Below, piece by piece: positions 32,890 to 41,693 of a stretch of 64,000 nt of DNA. Location of the stretch: positions 1 to 64,000 of the forward strand of contig NZ_JBLBVK010000042.1 of the NCBI RefSeq assembly GCF_047314965.1. Reading direction: 5' to 3'. This DNA is from JAVJUV01 sp047314965. Its GTDB lineage: Bacteria > Pseudomonadota > Alphaproteobacteria > Rhodobacterales > Rhodobacteraceae. The position numbers and the translations under genes are program-made. How positions within the stretch are numbered: the stretch's first letter is position 1; every line of letters begins with the position of its first letter. The notes under the pieces are model-generated. The model was not told where the DNA came from and searched no databases. It saw nothing but the letters and a program-made list of their open reading frames with translations.

Positions 32890-33608
32890 CCCGGCACAGC
32901 TCCGTACCGCCGCTCACGCTGCGAGAAATCAGCGAGAACGCGCGCGAATTCTTCCCGGGTAAAATCCGGCCAGAGCGTGTCGATGAACTCGTATTCCGAG
33001 TAGGCCGACTGCCAGAGAAGGAAGTTGGAAATCCGGGCTTCGCCACTGGTCCGGATCACAAGGTCCGGATCAGGCAGGACATAGGTATCCAGATGCCGCG
33101 CAAGTTCCTCCGCGTCCACCTTCTCCGGGTCAACCTTTCCAGCGGCGACGTCGCGGCACAATCGCTTCGCCGCGCGCGTCACCTCGTCCCGACCGCCGTA
33201 GTTCAGCGCGACAGTCAGATGAACCCTATCGTTGGCGCAGGTCAGCAGTTCCAACTCGTCCATCAGCGCGACGAGGGTCTCGTCAAGGCGAATACGATCA
33301 CCGATGAAACGAACACGGACACCTGCTTCGACAAGTTGCTTGGTCTCGCTCATCAGGTAGCGCTTGAAGAGCTTCATCAGCCCCGAAACTTCGGTCTGCG
33401 TCCGCTTCCAGTTCTCGGTAGAAAATGCGAATATCGTCAGATACTTGACGCCAAGATCGGGACAAGCCTCAACGATTTCCCTGACGCGCTTTGCGCCAGC
33501 ATGGTGTCCGAATAGCCGGGGCTTGCCGCGTGCCTGTGCCCAACGGCCGTTGCCGTCCATTATGATCGCGACATGCTCGGGGGCGCCGCCGTTACCTCTT
33601 TTGCCCAA
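32886..33608 (-). CDS. uppS: Undecaprenyl diphosphate synthase
   Basis: 240 residues. UppS condenses isopentenyl units to C55-PP, the carrier lipid for peptidoglycan and O-antigen. The catalytic Asp18 is in IIMDGNGRWAQARG; FAFSTENWKR and the C-terminal RTSGEARISNFLLWQ/SEYEFIDTLWPDF blocks are complete. It is the third gene of pyrH-frr-uppS-cdsA-dxr, 43 bp after frr. Confidence 0.96.
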   Translation of the reverse strand: MGKRGNGGAPEHVAIIMDGNGRWAQARGKPRLFGHHAGAKRVREIVEACPDLGVKYLTIFAFSTENWKRTQTEVSGLMKLFKRYLMSETKQLVEAGVRVRFIGDRIRLDETLVALMDELELLTCANDRVHLTVALNYGGRDEVTRAAKRLCRDVAAGKVDPEKVDAEELARHLDTYVLPDPDLVIRTSGEARISNFLLWQSAYSEYEFIDTLWPDFTREEFARVLADFSQRERRYGAVPG

Positions 33609-33651
33609 ATCGGGTCTCCTCGTACTTCAATGCCCACCCCAGTCTAAAGAG

Positions 33652-34215
33652 TTACACCTGCATGATCTCTTCTTGCTTGGTGTCGAGAGCCGCGTCGATC
33701 TTGGAAATTCCCTTGTCGGTCAGTTCCTGAACCGCGGCTTCCCAGAACTTCTGGTCGTCCTCCGACATGCCATCGGATTTTGCCTTCTTGATCTGATCCA
33801 TCCCATCGCGCCGCACGTTCCGGATCGCGATACGCGCGTTCTCGGCATACTGCCCCGCAACCTTGGTCAGTTCGCGACGGCGTTCTTCGTTCAGTTCGGG
33901 GATCGGAAGCATGATGATGGTGCCATTCAGCTGGGGATTGATCCCCAGTCCGCTTTCACGGATGGCCTTCTCGACAACACCAACCAGGGATCTGTCCCAG
34001 ACGTTGATGGTGACCATCCGCGGTTCGGGAACGTTCACCGTTCCAACCTGGTTGATCGGTGTCGTGGCGCCATATGCCTCGACTGTAATGGGTTCAAGCA
34101 TCGATGCCGATGCCCGTCCGGTCCGAAGAGACGCGAAATCGGTTCGCAAACTGGCCAAAGCGCCGTCCATTCTGCGCTCAAGATCGTCGAGATCGATTTC
34201 GAAATCGTCAGCCAT
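33652..34215 (-). CDS. frr: Ribosome recycling factor
   Basis: 187 residues. RRF splits post-termination ribosomes together with EF-G. It has the long three-helix bundle with LRTGRASASMLEPI near residue 30 and NVRRDGMDQIKK near residue 130. ATG 34215 gives the normal N-terminus (MADDFEIDL); the frame continues 23 codons further upstream without support. A 194-bp gap to pyrH may hold a promoter, but I cannot identify one. Confidence 0.95.
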   Translation of the reverse strand: MADDFEIDLDDLERRMDGALASLRTDFASLRTGRASASMLEPITVEAYGATTPINQVGTVNVPEPRMVTINVWDRSLVGVVEKAIRESGLGINPQLNGTIIMLPIPELNEERRRELTKVAGQYAENARIAIRNVRRDGMDQIKKAKSDGMSEDDQKFWEAAVQELTDKGISKIDAALDTKQEEIMQV

Positions 34216-34409
34216 GCCCGTCTCTCGTTTTTCTATGTGGCTAAACCACCTAATTTTTCCTTCTATACCTTCAACAAAAGGCAATTGTATAGAGGACCTG
34301 TGGCAAAGCTGTGCAACCGCGCCTCAGCTCGTGTGCAGTTTCGTTGCCGGATGGCTTCACTTGAAGGCTGGAGCGCCGACATCTTCCGGGTTGTTCTGCG
34401 GAGCCTACG

Positions 34410-35138
34410 TCAACCCTTGACGATCGTATAAGTCCCCTCGCCTCGCAGGATACCGCGGAACCCGCCCGGTTCATCCAGCGAAAAGACGATGATCGGCAAT
34501 TTGTTGTCGCGTGCCAGAGCAATGGCGCTGGCGTCCATCACACCCAGGTGCTGAGCAAGAACATCGTCATAGGTGATGGTGTCATAGCGTTTGGCATCAG
34601 GGTACTTCACCGGATCCTTGTCATAGACCCCATCGACCTTGGTGCCCTTGAATATGGCCTGGCACGACATTTCGGATGCGCGTAGCGTGGCCGCCGTGTC
34701 CGTGGTGAAATACGGGTTCCCCGTACCAGCGGCAAAAATGCAGACCCGTTTCTTCTCCAGATGCCGCACCGCCCTGCGACGGATATAGGGCTCGGCCACT
34801 TCGTCCATGCGAATCGCGCTGATTACACGGGTAAACACGCCAAGCGCCTCCAGTGCGGACTGCATGGCGAGAGCATTCATGACGGTTGCCAGCATGCCCA
34901 TGTAATCGGCCGTCGTCCGTTCCATCCCCTGAGCCGAACCGGCAAGCCCGCGGAAGATATTCCCACCGCCGATGACCATGCAGATTTCAACGCCAAGGTC
35001 ATGGACCGATTTCACTTCTTCGGCGATGCGCTGAACGGTCGGGGGATGCAGACCAAACCCCTGGTCGCCCATCAGGGCCTCTCCGGAAATCTTCAGAAGG
35101 ACACGTTCGTAAGCCGGAGCTGCCTTTTCTTCGCTCAT
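34410..35138 (-). CDS. pyrH: Uridylate kinase
   Basis: 242 residues. PyrH phosphorylates UMP to UDP and belongs to the amino acid kinase fold. N-terminal LLKISGEALMG, the UMP-binding GGGNIFRG and the FTTDTAATLRA and KVDGVYDKDP blocks are clear. ATG 35138 follows AGGGACAGGA; the longer frame is not supported. It is the first gene of the minus-strand block, divergent from miaA. Confidence 0.96.
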   Translation of the reverse strand: MSEEKAAPAYERVLLKISGEALMGDQGFGLHPPTVQRIAEEVKSVHDLGVEICMVIGGGNIFRGLAGSAQGMERTTADYMGMLATVMNALAMQSALEALGVFTRVISAIRMDEVAEPYIRRRAVRHLEKKRVCIFAAGTGNPYFTTDTAATLRASEMSCQAIFKGTKVDGVYDKDPVKYPDAKRYDTITYDDVLAQHLGVMDASAIALARDNKLPIIVFSLDEPGGFRGILRGEGTYTIVKG

Positions 35139-35175
35139 ATTCCTGTCCCTCGCATCCTTGTTTTGACCCCGGGCT

Positions 35176-36117
35176 TTGCACCCGGCGGGAAAATGTCGGA
35201 AAAGCCGGAGCAATTCAACGCCGGAAGGACGCAAAATCACCGACTCGCTCGTCCACAGTCTCGACACGACCCGCCCCGTGCTGATCGCAGGTCCGACGGC
35301 CAGCGGCAAGTCCGCATTGGCCATGGAAATTGCGACACGTCTTGGTGGTCCGGTTGTGAATGCCGATGCACTTCAGGTTTACGGAGATTGGCGGGTGCTG
35401 ACAGCACGTCCTTCGACAGCCGACGAGGCCACGCTGCCTCATGCGCTGTACGGTCACATTCCTGGGCATCAGCCCTATTCGGTCGGAGACTGGCTGCGCG
35501 AACTTGAACCTTTGCTGGCCGGACCGCCCCCGGTGATCGTGGGTGGCACCGGACTCTACTTCACCGCCCTCACCGAGGGTCTTGCGGATATTCCTTCGAC
35601 ACCTGAAACCATCCGCCTGGAAGCCATTCGCCGGATGACTGACGAAGGCTTAGATGCACTTCTAGCCGAACTCGATCCCGAGACCGCGGCCCGCATTGAC
35701 CGCCAGAACCCGATGCGTGTTCAAAGGGCTTGGGAGGTGCTTCGCACAACCGGGCGCGGCTTGGCCAGCTGGCAGGAGGAGACGCCTCGCCCGCTCCTGC
35801 GGATCGAAGACGCGCAGCCTCTTGTCATGGAAGCCCCAAAGGACTGGCTCAACCCGCGGATCGAGGCGAGGTTCGACATCATGCTTGAGGCGGGCGCTCT
35901 GGAAGAAGCGCGGATGAACGAAGGGGCCTGGCACGAAGGCCTGCCCTCAGCGAAGGCGATAGGCGCGGCCGAACTGGTGGCGCATGTGCGCGGAGAGATG
36001 AGCCGTGAGGAAGCACGCGAAGCGGCCGTCACGGCCACCCGGCAATATGCCAAACGACAACGCAGCTGGTTCCGATCCCGAATGAAGGCTTGGCGTCAGA
36101 TAGACGCCAGGTCATGA
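35176..36117 (+). CDS. miaA: tRNA dimethylallyltransferase
   Basis: Up to 313 residues. MiaA adds dimethylallyl to A37 of tRNAs reading U-initial codons; its substrate DMAPP comes from the MEP pathway to which dxr belongs. P-loop GPTASGKSALA, VVNADALQVY, and the catalytic GGTGLYFTALTEG are present. The start is uncertain: TTG 35176 gives the longest protein but has no ribosome binding site, while GTG 35278 starts only a few residues before the P-loop. The true start probably lies between conserved family expectations, and no ATG is available. Confidence 0.9.
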   Translation: MHPAGKCRKSRSNSTPEGRKITDSLVHSLDTTRPVLIAGPTASGKSALAMEIATRLGGPVVNADALQVYGDWRVLTARPSTADEATLPHALYGHIPGHQPYSVGDWLRELEPLLAGPPPVIVGGTGLYFTALTEGLADIPSTPETIRLEAIRRMTDEGLDALLAELDPETAARIDRQNPMRVQRAWEVLRTTGRGLASWQEETPRPLLRIEDAQPLVMEAPKDWLNPRIEARFDIMLEAGALEEARMNEGAWHEGLPSAKAIGAAELVAHVRGEMSREEAREAAVTATRQYAKRQRSWFRSRMKAWRQIDARS

Positions 36118-36132
36118 AAAGCCGGGCAAAAC

Positions 36133-36171
36133 GCAGACGTTTGCCATACGTTTTGCCGACGCTTTGCAGAC
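36133..36171 (+). repeat. Dispersed intergenic repeat, copy 2
   Basis: A 39-bp element closely matching copies at 4443 and 58656: GCAGACG, TTTGCCATACG, TTTTGCCGACG, CTTTGCAGAC, that is about three and a half 11-nt units. It fills the spacer between convergent stops of miaA (36117) and the M42 peptidase (36176), the same setting as copy 1. Confidence 0.75.
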
Positions 36172-36175
36172 ACCT

Positions 36176-37210
36176 TTATTTCGACTTGAGATACGCCACG
36201 AGAATGTCGCGCGCCGCCTCCAGGTCGCTCTTCTCGATCATCTCCGTGACGGTATGGATGTACCTTGTTCCGACAACGATCCCCACGGCGCGAGCACCGG
36301 CTGCCGCCTGCTGGGCGGCCGCGCCGTCCTGACCGCCCGAGCGTAACATCGTGCGCTGAAAGGGTATTTTCTTCTTCTCCGCCAAGGCGGCAATCTCGGC
36401 GACCAGGGCCTTGTCGGCAATGAAGCTGCCATCCCTGATATGGAGCCCGAACCCTTTGCCCTGTTCGGTCGTCCGATCCTGCTCCGGAACGCCAGGCGTG
36501 TCACAAGCCAGCGTCGTGTCGATTCCAATCCCGATATCCGGTTTCACATGATAAGCCGCCGTCCGCGCCCCCCGCAGCCCGACTTCTTCCTGCGTGGTGA
36601 AAACGACATGGATTTCCGCATCGGTCTTTTTCTTTCCGAGTCCGCGCAAGGCTTCGACTCCAAGCCAGCAGGCGATACGGTTGTCCAAAGCCTTGGAAAC
36701 CACCTTGTCTCCCATCTCTAGAAATGGCTCGTCCATGACCACCATGTCACCAATCTTGACGACATCCTTCGCCTTTGCGCCAAGTCCGGTATCGACAAAG
36801 AATTCGTGCGGTTCAGGGATCTTCTTGCGGTCTTCAGCCGACGCGATGTGGACAGGCCGCCCCCCGGGGTTCATGACGGCTTTCAGATCTCCCTGATCCG
36901 TGCAGACCAGCACTCGGCGCGAGAACAGGTTGCGCGGATCGAATCCGCCGACAGTCTGCAGATAGAGGAATCCCTTGTCACTGATATGGCTTACAAGAAA
37001 ACCGATTTCATCCATATGGCACAGGAGCATGATCTTTTCGGGCGACTTGCCTTTGCCTTTGCGAATAGCGTGCAGAGACCCCATCGCATCTTCATGCACG
37101 TCATCGGCGAAACCGATGATCTCGGTGCGGATCAATTCGCGAACCCTCTCCTCATGACCGGGAACACCCGGGGTTTCGCAGAGGATTTTCAGAAGTTCGA
37201 TGTTTTTCAT
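36176..37210 (-). CDS. M42-family aminopeptidase
   Basis: 344 residues. The M42 fold (FrvX/YsdC/tetrahedral aminopeptidase group) forms large dodecamers that digest peptides. Metal ligands are visible in LLCHMDEIGF (His), KALDNRIACW (Asp), TTQEEVGLRGA (catalytic and ligand Glu), and the C-terminal GTRYIHT (His). A lysine replaces some conserved loops, but all ligands appear present. It starts 11 bp after the stop of the SLC13-type permease on the same strand and may form a peptide/organic acid use operon with it. Confidence 0.85.
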   Translation of the reverse strand: MKNIELLKILCETPGVPGHEERVRELIRTEIIGFADDVHEDAMGSLHAIRKGKGKSPEKIMLLCHMDEIGFLVSHISDKGFLYLQTVGGFDPRNLFSRRVLVCTDQGDLKAVMNPGGRPVHIASAEDRKKIPEPHEFFVDTGLGAKAKDVVKIGDMVVMDEPFLEMGDKVVSKALDNRIACWLGVEALRGLGKKKTDAEIHVVFTTQEEVGLRGARTAAYHVKPDIGIGIDTTLACDTPGVPEQDRTTEQGKGFGLHIRDGSFIADKALVAEIAALAEKKKIPFQRTMLRSGGQDGAAAQQAAAGARAVGIVVGTRYIHTVTEMIEKSDLEAARDILVAYLKSK

Positions 37211-37220
37211 ACGTTCCTCG

Positions 37221-39005
37221 TCAGACTGGCCAAATGATGGGAATGAAGAAACTTGCCGTCAGTGCCAGCAGAATATTCAGCGGCAGACCGACGCGGGTAA
37301 AGTCTGTAAATCGATACCCGCCAGGACCATAGACAAGAGTGTTTGTCTGGTAACCGATGGGCGTCGAAAAAGCGGCTGAAGCCGCGAACATCACCGCAAC
37401 GACCAGCGGACGCGGATCTAACCCCAGGGCCAGCCCCAACTGAATCGCAATGGGCGTCAAGATGACCGCCACGGCGTTATTCGTGACGAGCTCTGTCAGA
37501 GTGGACGCCAGCAAATAGATCGACAGAATCACAACAAAAGGCGGCGCGTTCGCAAGCAAGGGTTGCGCGTAGGAAACAATGAGTTCCACCGATCCGGCCG
37601 CCTCCAGGCCGGCGCCGACCATCAGCATCGCGAAGATCAGCGCAAGCAGCCTTCCTTCAACCATTGCGAAGGCTTCATCCGCGTCGATACAGCGTGTCAG
37701 CAGAATGAGAGCTACCGCAAGAAGCGCCAGGGGCAGAATATCGGCAACGCCCAATGCCGCCAGCCCGACGACCCCCGCCAGAGCCAATATGGCAATCGGG
37801 GCCTTCTCTCTTCGAAATGCCTGCTCTGTCGGACGGTTGACTTCCACCAGTTCCATATCCTGCGCCAAGCGATGAATGTCGTCTGAAGCACCTTCCAGAA
37901 GCAGCGTGTCGCCGACCCGGACGACGACTTCATCCAATTGCCGGCCGATATTCTGATCCCGACGGTGTACAGCGAGCGGGTAGACCCCGTAGCGGCGCCG
38001 AAGTCTCAGCGCGCCAAGCGACCGTCCGACCATCCTGCACCCGGGCGTGATCAGGACTTCCACGGTTTCGGTCGCAACGGAAGATAGCTTGTCCACGGGC
38101 CTCAGTTTCGCATCTGTCTGGAACGAAAGGAGCTCGGCAACGTCGGTTCTCAGCATCACCCGGTCGCCTGGTTCCAAGATAACGCTCTTCAAATCGCGAC
38201 GCAGCGAGGCATCACCTCGGAGAACGTCGACGACCCGCACGCCATCACGTGAGAAAAGATCGACTTCCAAGGGTTTCTGACCGATCAGATGCGAGCCTTC
38301 GGGCAACGCTACCTCGGTGAAGTATTTCATCTTTCGCCTGTCGCCGCCTAGCAAACCGCCCATCGACGTCCGTTCGGGCAGAAGGTGGCGGCCAATGAGA
38401 ACCAGATAAACACCGCCCATAAGAACCTGGATCAGTCCCAAGGGAGCGATTTCCAGAATCGAAAACGGCTCAAGTCCACGCTCGCGGGCCACGCCATCTA
38501 CCAGCAAGTTCGTCGAGGTTCCGATCAGCGTGATCGTGCCACCGAGAATCGCCGCATACGATAACGGGATCAGAACCTTCGAGGGTGAAATCCCGATCCT
38601 CTTTGCAAGCTGGACGAAAATCGGGATCATCAAGACAACGACTGGCGTATTGTTCAGAAAGGCAGAGCCCGCAGCCACCACCGCCAGACTGACGACAAGT
38701 GTTGCTGTTGGTGCAGTATCAGCTCGTCTATCGGCCTCGACCGTCAACCATTTTAACGCTCCGGTTCGAACGAGGCCACCCATGACCAGGAACATCGCTG
38801 CAATTGTCCAAGGCGCGGAATTTGAAAACACACCCGCAACCCGTTCGAATGGAAGCAGCCCTAGAAGATACATCGCGGCTGCACCACCGATTGCCGTCAC
38901 CTCGGGCGGATAGGTTTCACGGGCAAACAACACGAGCATCGCAAGAACGACGAGAATGCCGCAAACGGCAAGAATCATCGGGCTTGCACCCATAAATGTC
39001 AGCAT
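37221..39005 (-). CDS. SLC13-type permease with two RCK_C domains
   Basis: 594 residues. Membrane helices in residues 10-190 and 400-590 flank a cytoplasmic region with two TrkA-C-like (RCK_C) domains (around residues 210-290 and 300-385, containing GDRVMLRTD and GDTLLLEGAS). TSTNLLVDG in the first half and VTNNAVAVILTPIAI in the second are the SLC13/DASS substrate- and sodium-binding motifs. This architecture is typical of bacterial anion/sulfate or dicarboxylate symporters; the substrate cannot be told. ATG 39005 follows AGGAGGCGG. A DMT exporter lies upstream, same strand. Confidence 0.85.
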   Translation of the reverse strand: MLTFMGASPMILAVCGILVVLAMLVLFARETYPPEVTAIGGAAAMYLLGLLPFERVAGVFSNSAPWTIAAMFLVMGGLVRTGALKWLTVEADRRADTAPTATLVVSLAVVAAGSAFLNNTPVVVLMIPIFVQLAKRIGISPSKVLIPLSYAAILGGTITLIGTSTNLLVDGVARERGLEPFSILEIAPLGLIQVLMGGVYLVLIGRHLLPERTSMGGLLGGDRRKMKYFTEVALPEGSHLIGQKPLEVDLFSRDGVRVVDVLRGDASLRRDLKSVILEPGDRVMLRTDVAELLSFQTDAKLRPVDKLSSVATETVEVLITPGCRMVGRSLGALRLRRRYGVYPLAVHRRDQNIGRQLDEVVVRVGDTLLLEGASDDIHRLAQDMELVEVNRPTEQAFRREKAPIAILALAGVVGLAALGVADILPLALLAVALILLTRCIDADEAFAMVEGRLLALIFAMLMVGAGLEAAGSVELIVSYAQPLLANAPPFVVILSIYLLASTLTELVTNNAVAVILTPIAIQLGLALGLDPRPLVVAVMFAASAAFSTPIGYQTNTLVYGPGGYRFTDFTRVGLPLNILLALTASFFIPIIWPV

Positions 39006-39015
39006 TTACCGCCTC

Positions 39016-39999
39016 CTAGCGGGACTTCCTGTCGAGGGTATCCGGCCTGTCAACCGCTGCAAGAGGATCCTCTGCTCGGGGTTGAACGAGGAATACTCCA
39101 GTCAAAATCAGAGCCATAGCGCCCCAAATCCACCCTGAATAGCTCTCCTGCAGGATCAGTGTTGCCCAAAGGACCCCGAATCCGGTGACAAGATAACTGA
39201 CCTGAACGGCAAAAATCGGCCCTGCCGCTCCGACCATCCACACATAGGCCGTATAAACTACAACATGAATCAAGGCTGCCAGTACGATGGCGAGATCGGC
39301 GAGAGCCCAAGGAGGACGCGGATCGATGAACTGACCCGAAAAAGCGGCAAGTGGCAACGCGATAAGCGCCCCAGTGACCGATGCACCATATAGGACATCC
39401 ACTGGCGAAAGCCCGGCTGTGCCCCACTTGGCAACAGCATTGCCCTCCAGCCCGTAGAAAAATGGTGCGACAAGAGCCAGTGGGATGAACGCAACCATCG
39501 CTCGTTCAGGCAAAGACGCTTCGGGCGCAACGATAAGGAGTACTCCGGCCAGACCAAGCAAAAGCCCCATCAGGCGCGAGGTCTCGAACTTTTCGTTTCC
39601 AAGCGCCATGGCAATCGGGAATGCGAACATCGGAACGAGCGACAGCAGAATGGACACGAGGCCAGAAGGCAAATGACGAATAGCCTCGTAGGACGCAGAA
39701 TTGGGAAGAACGGTGCCAATGAGTGCGATGAAAACATAGACCCGCATAGCACCTGCATCGAAGCGAAGGCTGGGCCACCGAAACAACAAACGGCGGCGGG
39801 TTGGATTCTCTTTAAGACCGCGGACTTCAATACATCGGAAAAGCGCCAAAGAGACCGCGCCGAGCGCCAACTGCCAGAATACAAGTCCGAAATGCCGATA
39901 TCCCTCTGAAACCGCGATCTTCGACAATGGCTGCGTCATACCCCAGCCCGCGCCCATCACCACAAGTATCAGAAGGAATACTACCGTCCTGCGCTTCAT
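39016..39999 (-). CDS. DMT-superfamily (EamA) transporter
   Basis: 327 residues, ten predicted membrane helices in two EamA repeats (roughly residues 1-150 and 165-310). WGMTQPLSKIAVSEG near residue 20 and LVTGFGVLWATLILQES in the second repeat are EamA features. Such proteins export amino acids or metabolites; no specific substrate is implied. I chose ATG 39999 over the GTG 16 codons upstream because the hydrophobic N-terminus starts there. Its stop is 10 bp before the start of the SLC13 gene. Confidence 0.82.
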   Translation of the reverse strand: MKRRTVVFLLILVVMGAGWGMTQPLSKIAVSEGYRHFGLVFWQLALGAVSLALFRCIEVRGLKENPTRRRLLFRWPSLRFDAGAMRVYVFIALIGTVLPNSASYEAIRHLPSGLVSILLSLVPMFAFPIAMALGNEKFETSRLMGLLLGLAGVLLIVAPEASLPERAMVAFIPLALVAPFFYGLEGNAVAKWGTAGLSPVDVLYGASVTGALIALPLAAFSGQFIDPRPPWALADLAIVLAALIHVVVYTAYVWMVGAAGPIFAVQVSYLVTGFGVLWATLILQESYSGWIWGAMALILTGVFLVQPRAEDPLAAVDRPDTLDRKSR

Positions 40000-40136
40000 G
40001 AAATGCAACTTACCTGCATCGGAACGACGCTGACCTTTTGTCTTCACTCAAGCAAGTCCAAATCGGAGTTGTCTTGGATCAAGGCGACACCCTGAGGTTT
40101 CACGTCATCTGGGGAAAATTGAAGAAGGAGAAACAA

Positions 40137-40301
40137 ATGCTTCGCATTCTCGTCTTGCTCTCAATTCCGCTGGTGACCGCAGCGTGCGCAGAGAAAGACA
40201 AATATCCACTGTCAGGAGACCAATGCCATGAGGGAGATCCTGTTCAGCAGATGACACCTCCCGACTGCCTGAACCTACCGACCGGGACCGGCACTTTCTA
40301 G
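40137..40301 (+). CDS. Small putative lipoprotein (54 aa)
   Basis: 54 residues. A hydrophobic leader (MLRILVLLSIPLVTA) ends at Cys17 in VTAAC, a slightly non-canonical lipobox, and the mature part is about 38 residues with two more cysteines (DQCHEG, PDCLN). AAGGAG sits six bases before ATG 40137. The 3' end overlaps the convergent ymdB-like gene by 27 bp. It is likely an anchored envelope protein; no function is known. Confidence 0.6.
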   Translation: MLRILVLLSIPLVTAACAEKDKYPLSGDQCHEGDPVQQMTPPDCLNLPTGTGTF

Positions 40302-41093
40302 GCGCCCCCCTTCACGGAACATTTTGACCGTCTGCGCTTTTCCAGTACGGTCGTCGGTCTCGACATAAAGACCTGAAAGTGTTGCCTCATCCATTGCAGG
40401 CTGGAAGCGCCCCTTCGACATGCCGGTTATAAACCGACGTAGGGGCTCTTCCTTATCCATGCCAATAACCGAATTATAATCTCCGCACATTCCCGCATCT
40501 GTAAGGTAGGCAGTGCCGCCGGATAGGATCATTGCATCGGCGGTCGGCACATGCGTATGCGTTCCGACCACAACGCTTGCACGGCCATCACAAAAATGCC
40601 CGATGGCCATCTTCTCGGATGTCGCCTCGCAGTGGATGTCCACAATGCTGGCCTGAACCAGACCACCCATAGGGTGCTTTCGCATCACTTCGTCCAAAGC
40701 CGAAAAAGGATCGTCGAAGGGCCGCTTCATGAAGACCTGTCCGAGTGCCTGAACGACAAGTACTTTTCTGCCTGAAGGCGCATCGAAGACGCGCGCGCCC
40801 TGCCCCGGAGCGTTCTTCGCGAAGTTCAACGGACGAATAATCCTTGGCTCTTTCTCAATGTGGGCAAGCATTTCGCGCTGATCGAAGGCATGGTCACCCA
40901 ATGTCAGGACATCCGCGCCAGCCTTGAAGATATCTTGTGCGTGCTCCGGGGTGATCCCAACGCCGGACGTCGCGTTCTCGCCATTGACGACGACGAAGTC
41001 CAACTTGAGGCGCGCCCGGATGTCGGGAAGGCGTTCTGTGATAGCACGACGTCCAGCGCGGCCTACGACGTCTCCGAGAAAGAGTAACTTCAT
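40275..41093 (-). CDS. YmdB-type metallophosphoesterase (TIGR00282-like)
   Basis: 272 residues. It opens MKLLFLGDVVGRAGRRA (metal ligand Asp8), with NGENATSGVG, LGDHAFDQRE, and GTHTHVPTAD, the ligands of the calcineurin-like YmdB family, which hydrolyses 2',3'-cyclic nucleotides in Bacillus. Start ATG 41093 lies nine bases after the cyclo-ligase stop (41103), so it belongs to a mgtE, cyclo-ligase, ymdB-like operon. Confidence 0.9.
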   Translation of the reverse strand: MKLLFLGDVVGRAGRRAITERLPDIRARLKLDFVVVNGENATSGVGITPEHAQDIFKAGADVLTLGDHAFDQREMLAHIEKEPRIIRPLNFAKNAPGQGARVFDAPSGRKVLVVQALGQVFMKRPFDDPFSALDEVMRKHPMGGLVQASIVDIHCEATSEKMAIGHFCDGRASVVVGTHTHVPTADAMILSGGTAYLTDAGMCGDYNSVIGMDKEEPLRRFITGMSKGRFQPAMDEATLSGLYVETDDRTGKAQTVKMFREGGRLESAGPGR

Positions 41094-41102
41094 TGTTACG
41101 CC

Positions 41103-41693
41103 CTAGACGTCATCAGCCTGCCAGGCAAGTGAACTTCCATTCTCGGGTCGTACAATCCCGAACTCGGTCACTATGGCATCAAGCGGCTGGTCGGTTGCTT
41201 CGACAGGCAAATCAGCATCGCTGTGCTGTGCGGCGTAGGCAAGTCCGATGGCAACTACCCGAGCATGAGGACGAAGCGCCGCGAGAGTACGGTCGTAATG
41301 GCCTGCACCGTATCCGAGACGATGGCATCGAGAGTCGAACGCAAGCATGGGGACTACAAGTACCCTGGGGGTCACCGGCTCATCCAATGCCGGAATGGAG
41401 ACGCCGAAGCCATCCTTCTCCATATCCATCCCTTCGTGCCAACGGCGAAAAGTCAGAGCGGCATCTCGGCCATGAGTCACAGGCAGACAGACAGTCCGGC
41501 TGGCCTGTAGTGCCAACATGACGGGTCTTGGATCTATCTCGGTTCGGATAGGCCAATAGAAAGATACGGGACCATCGGTTCCGGACAACAATCCCTTCAA
41601 ACGTTCAAGTGCCGGCGCTGGGTCAACGTTACCATGCGCAGATGCCCGCCGTTCTCGCGCAATACGACGCAGTGTGTCTTTGTCACGGTTCAT
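41103..41693 (-). CDS. 5-formyltetrahydrofolate cyclo-ligase
   Basis: 196 residues. The enzyme returns 5-formyl-THF to 5,10-methenyl-THF with ATP. VVPMLAFDSRCHRLGYGAGHYDRTL is represented by the family motif (G-Y-G-x-G-x-Y-D) near residue 130, and RRIARERR at the N-terminus contacts ATP. ATG 41693 overlaps the mgtE stop (ATGA); the longer frame lies in mgtE. It belongs with the several folate genes in the window (trmFO and the C1 operon at 52.5 kb). Confidence 0.92.
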   Translation of the reverse strand: MNRDKDTLRRIARERRASAHGNVDPAPALERLKGLLSGTDGPVSFYWPIRTEIDPRPVMLALQASRTVCLPVTHGRDAALTFRRWHEGMDMEKDGFGVSIPALDEPVTPRVLVVPMLAFDSRCHRLGYGAGHYDRTLAALRPHARVVAIGLAYAAQHSDADLPVEATDQPLDAIVTEFGIVRPENGSSLAWQADDV

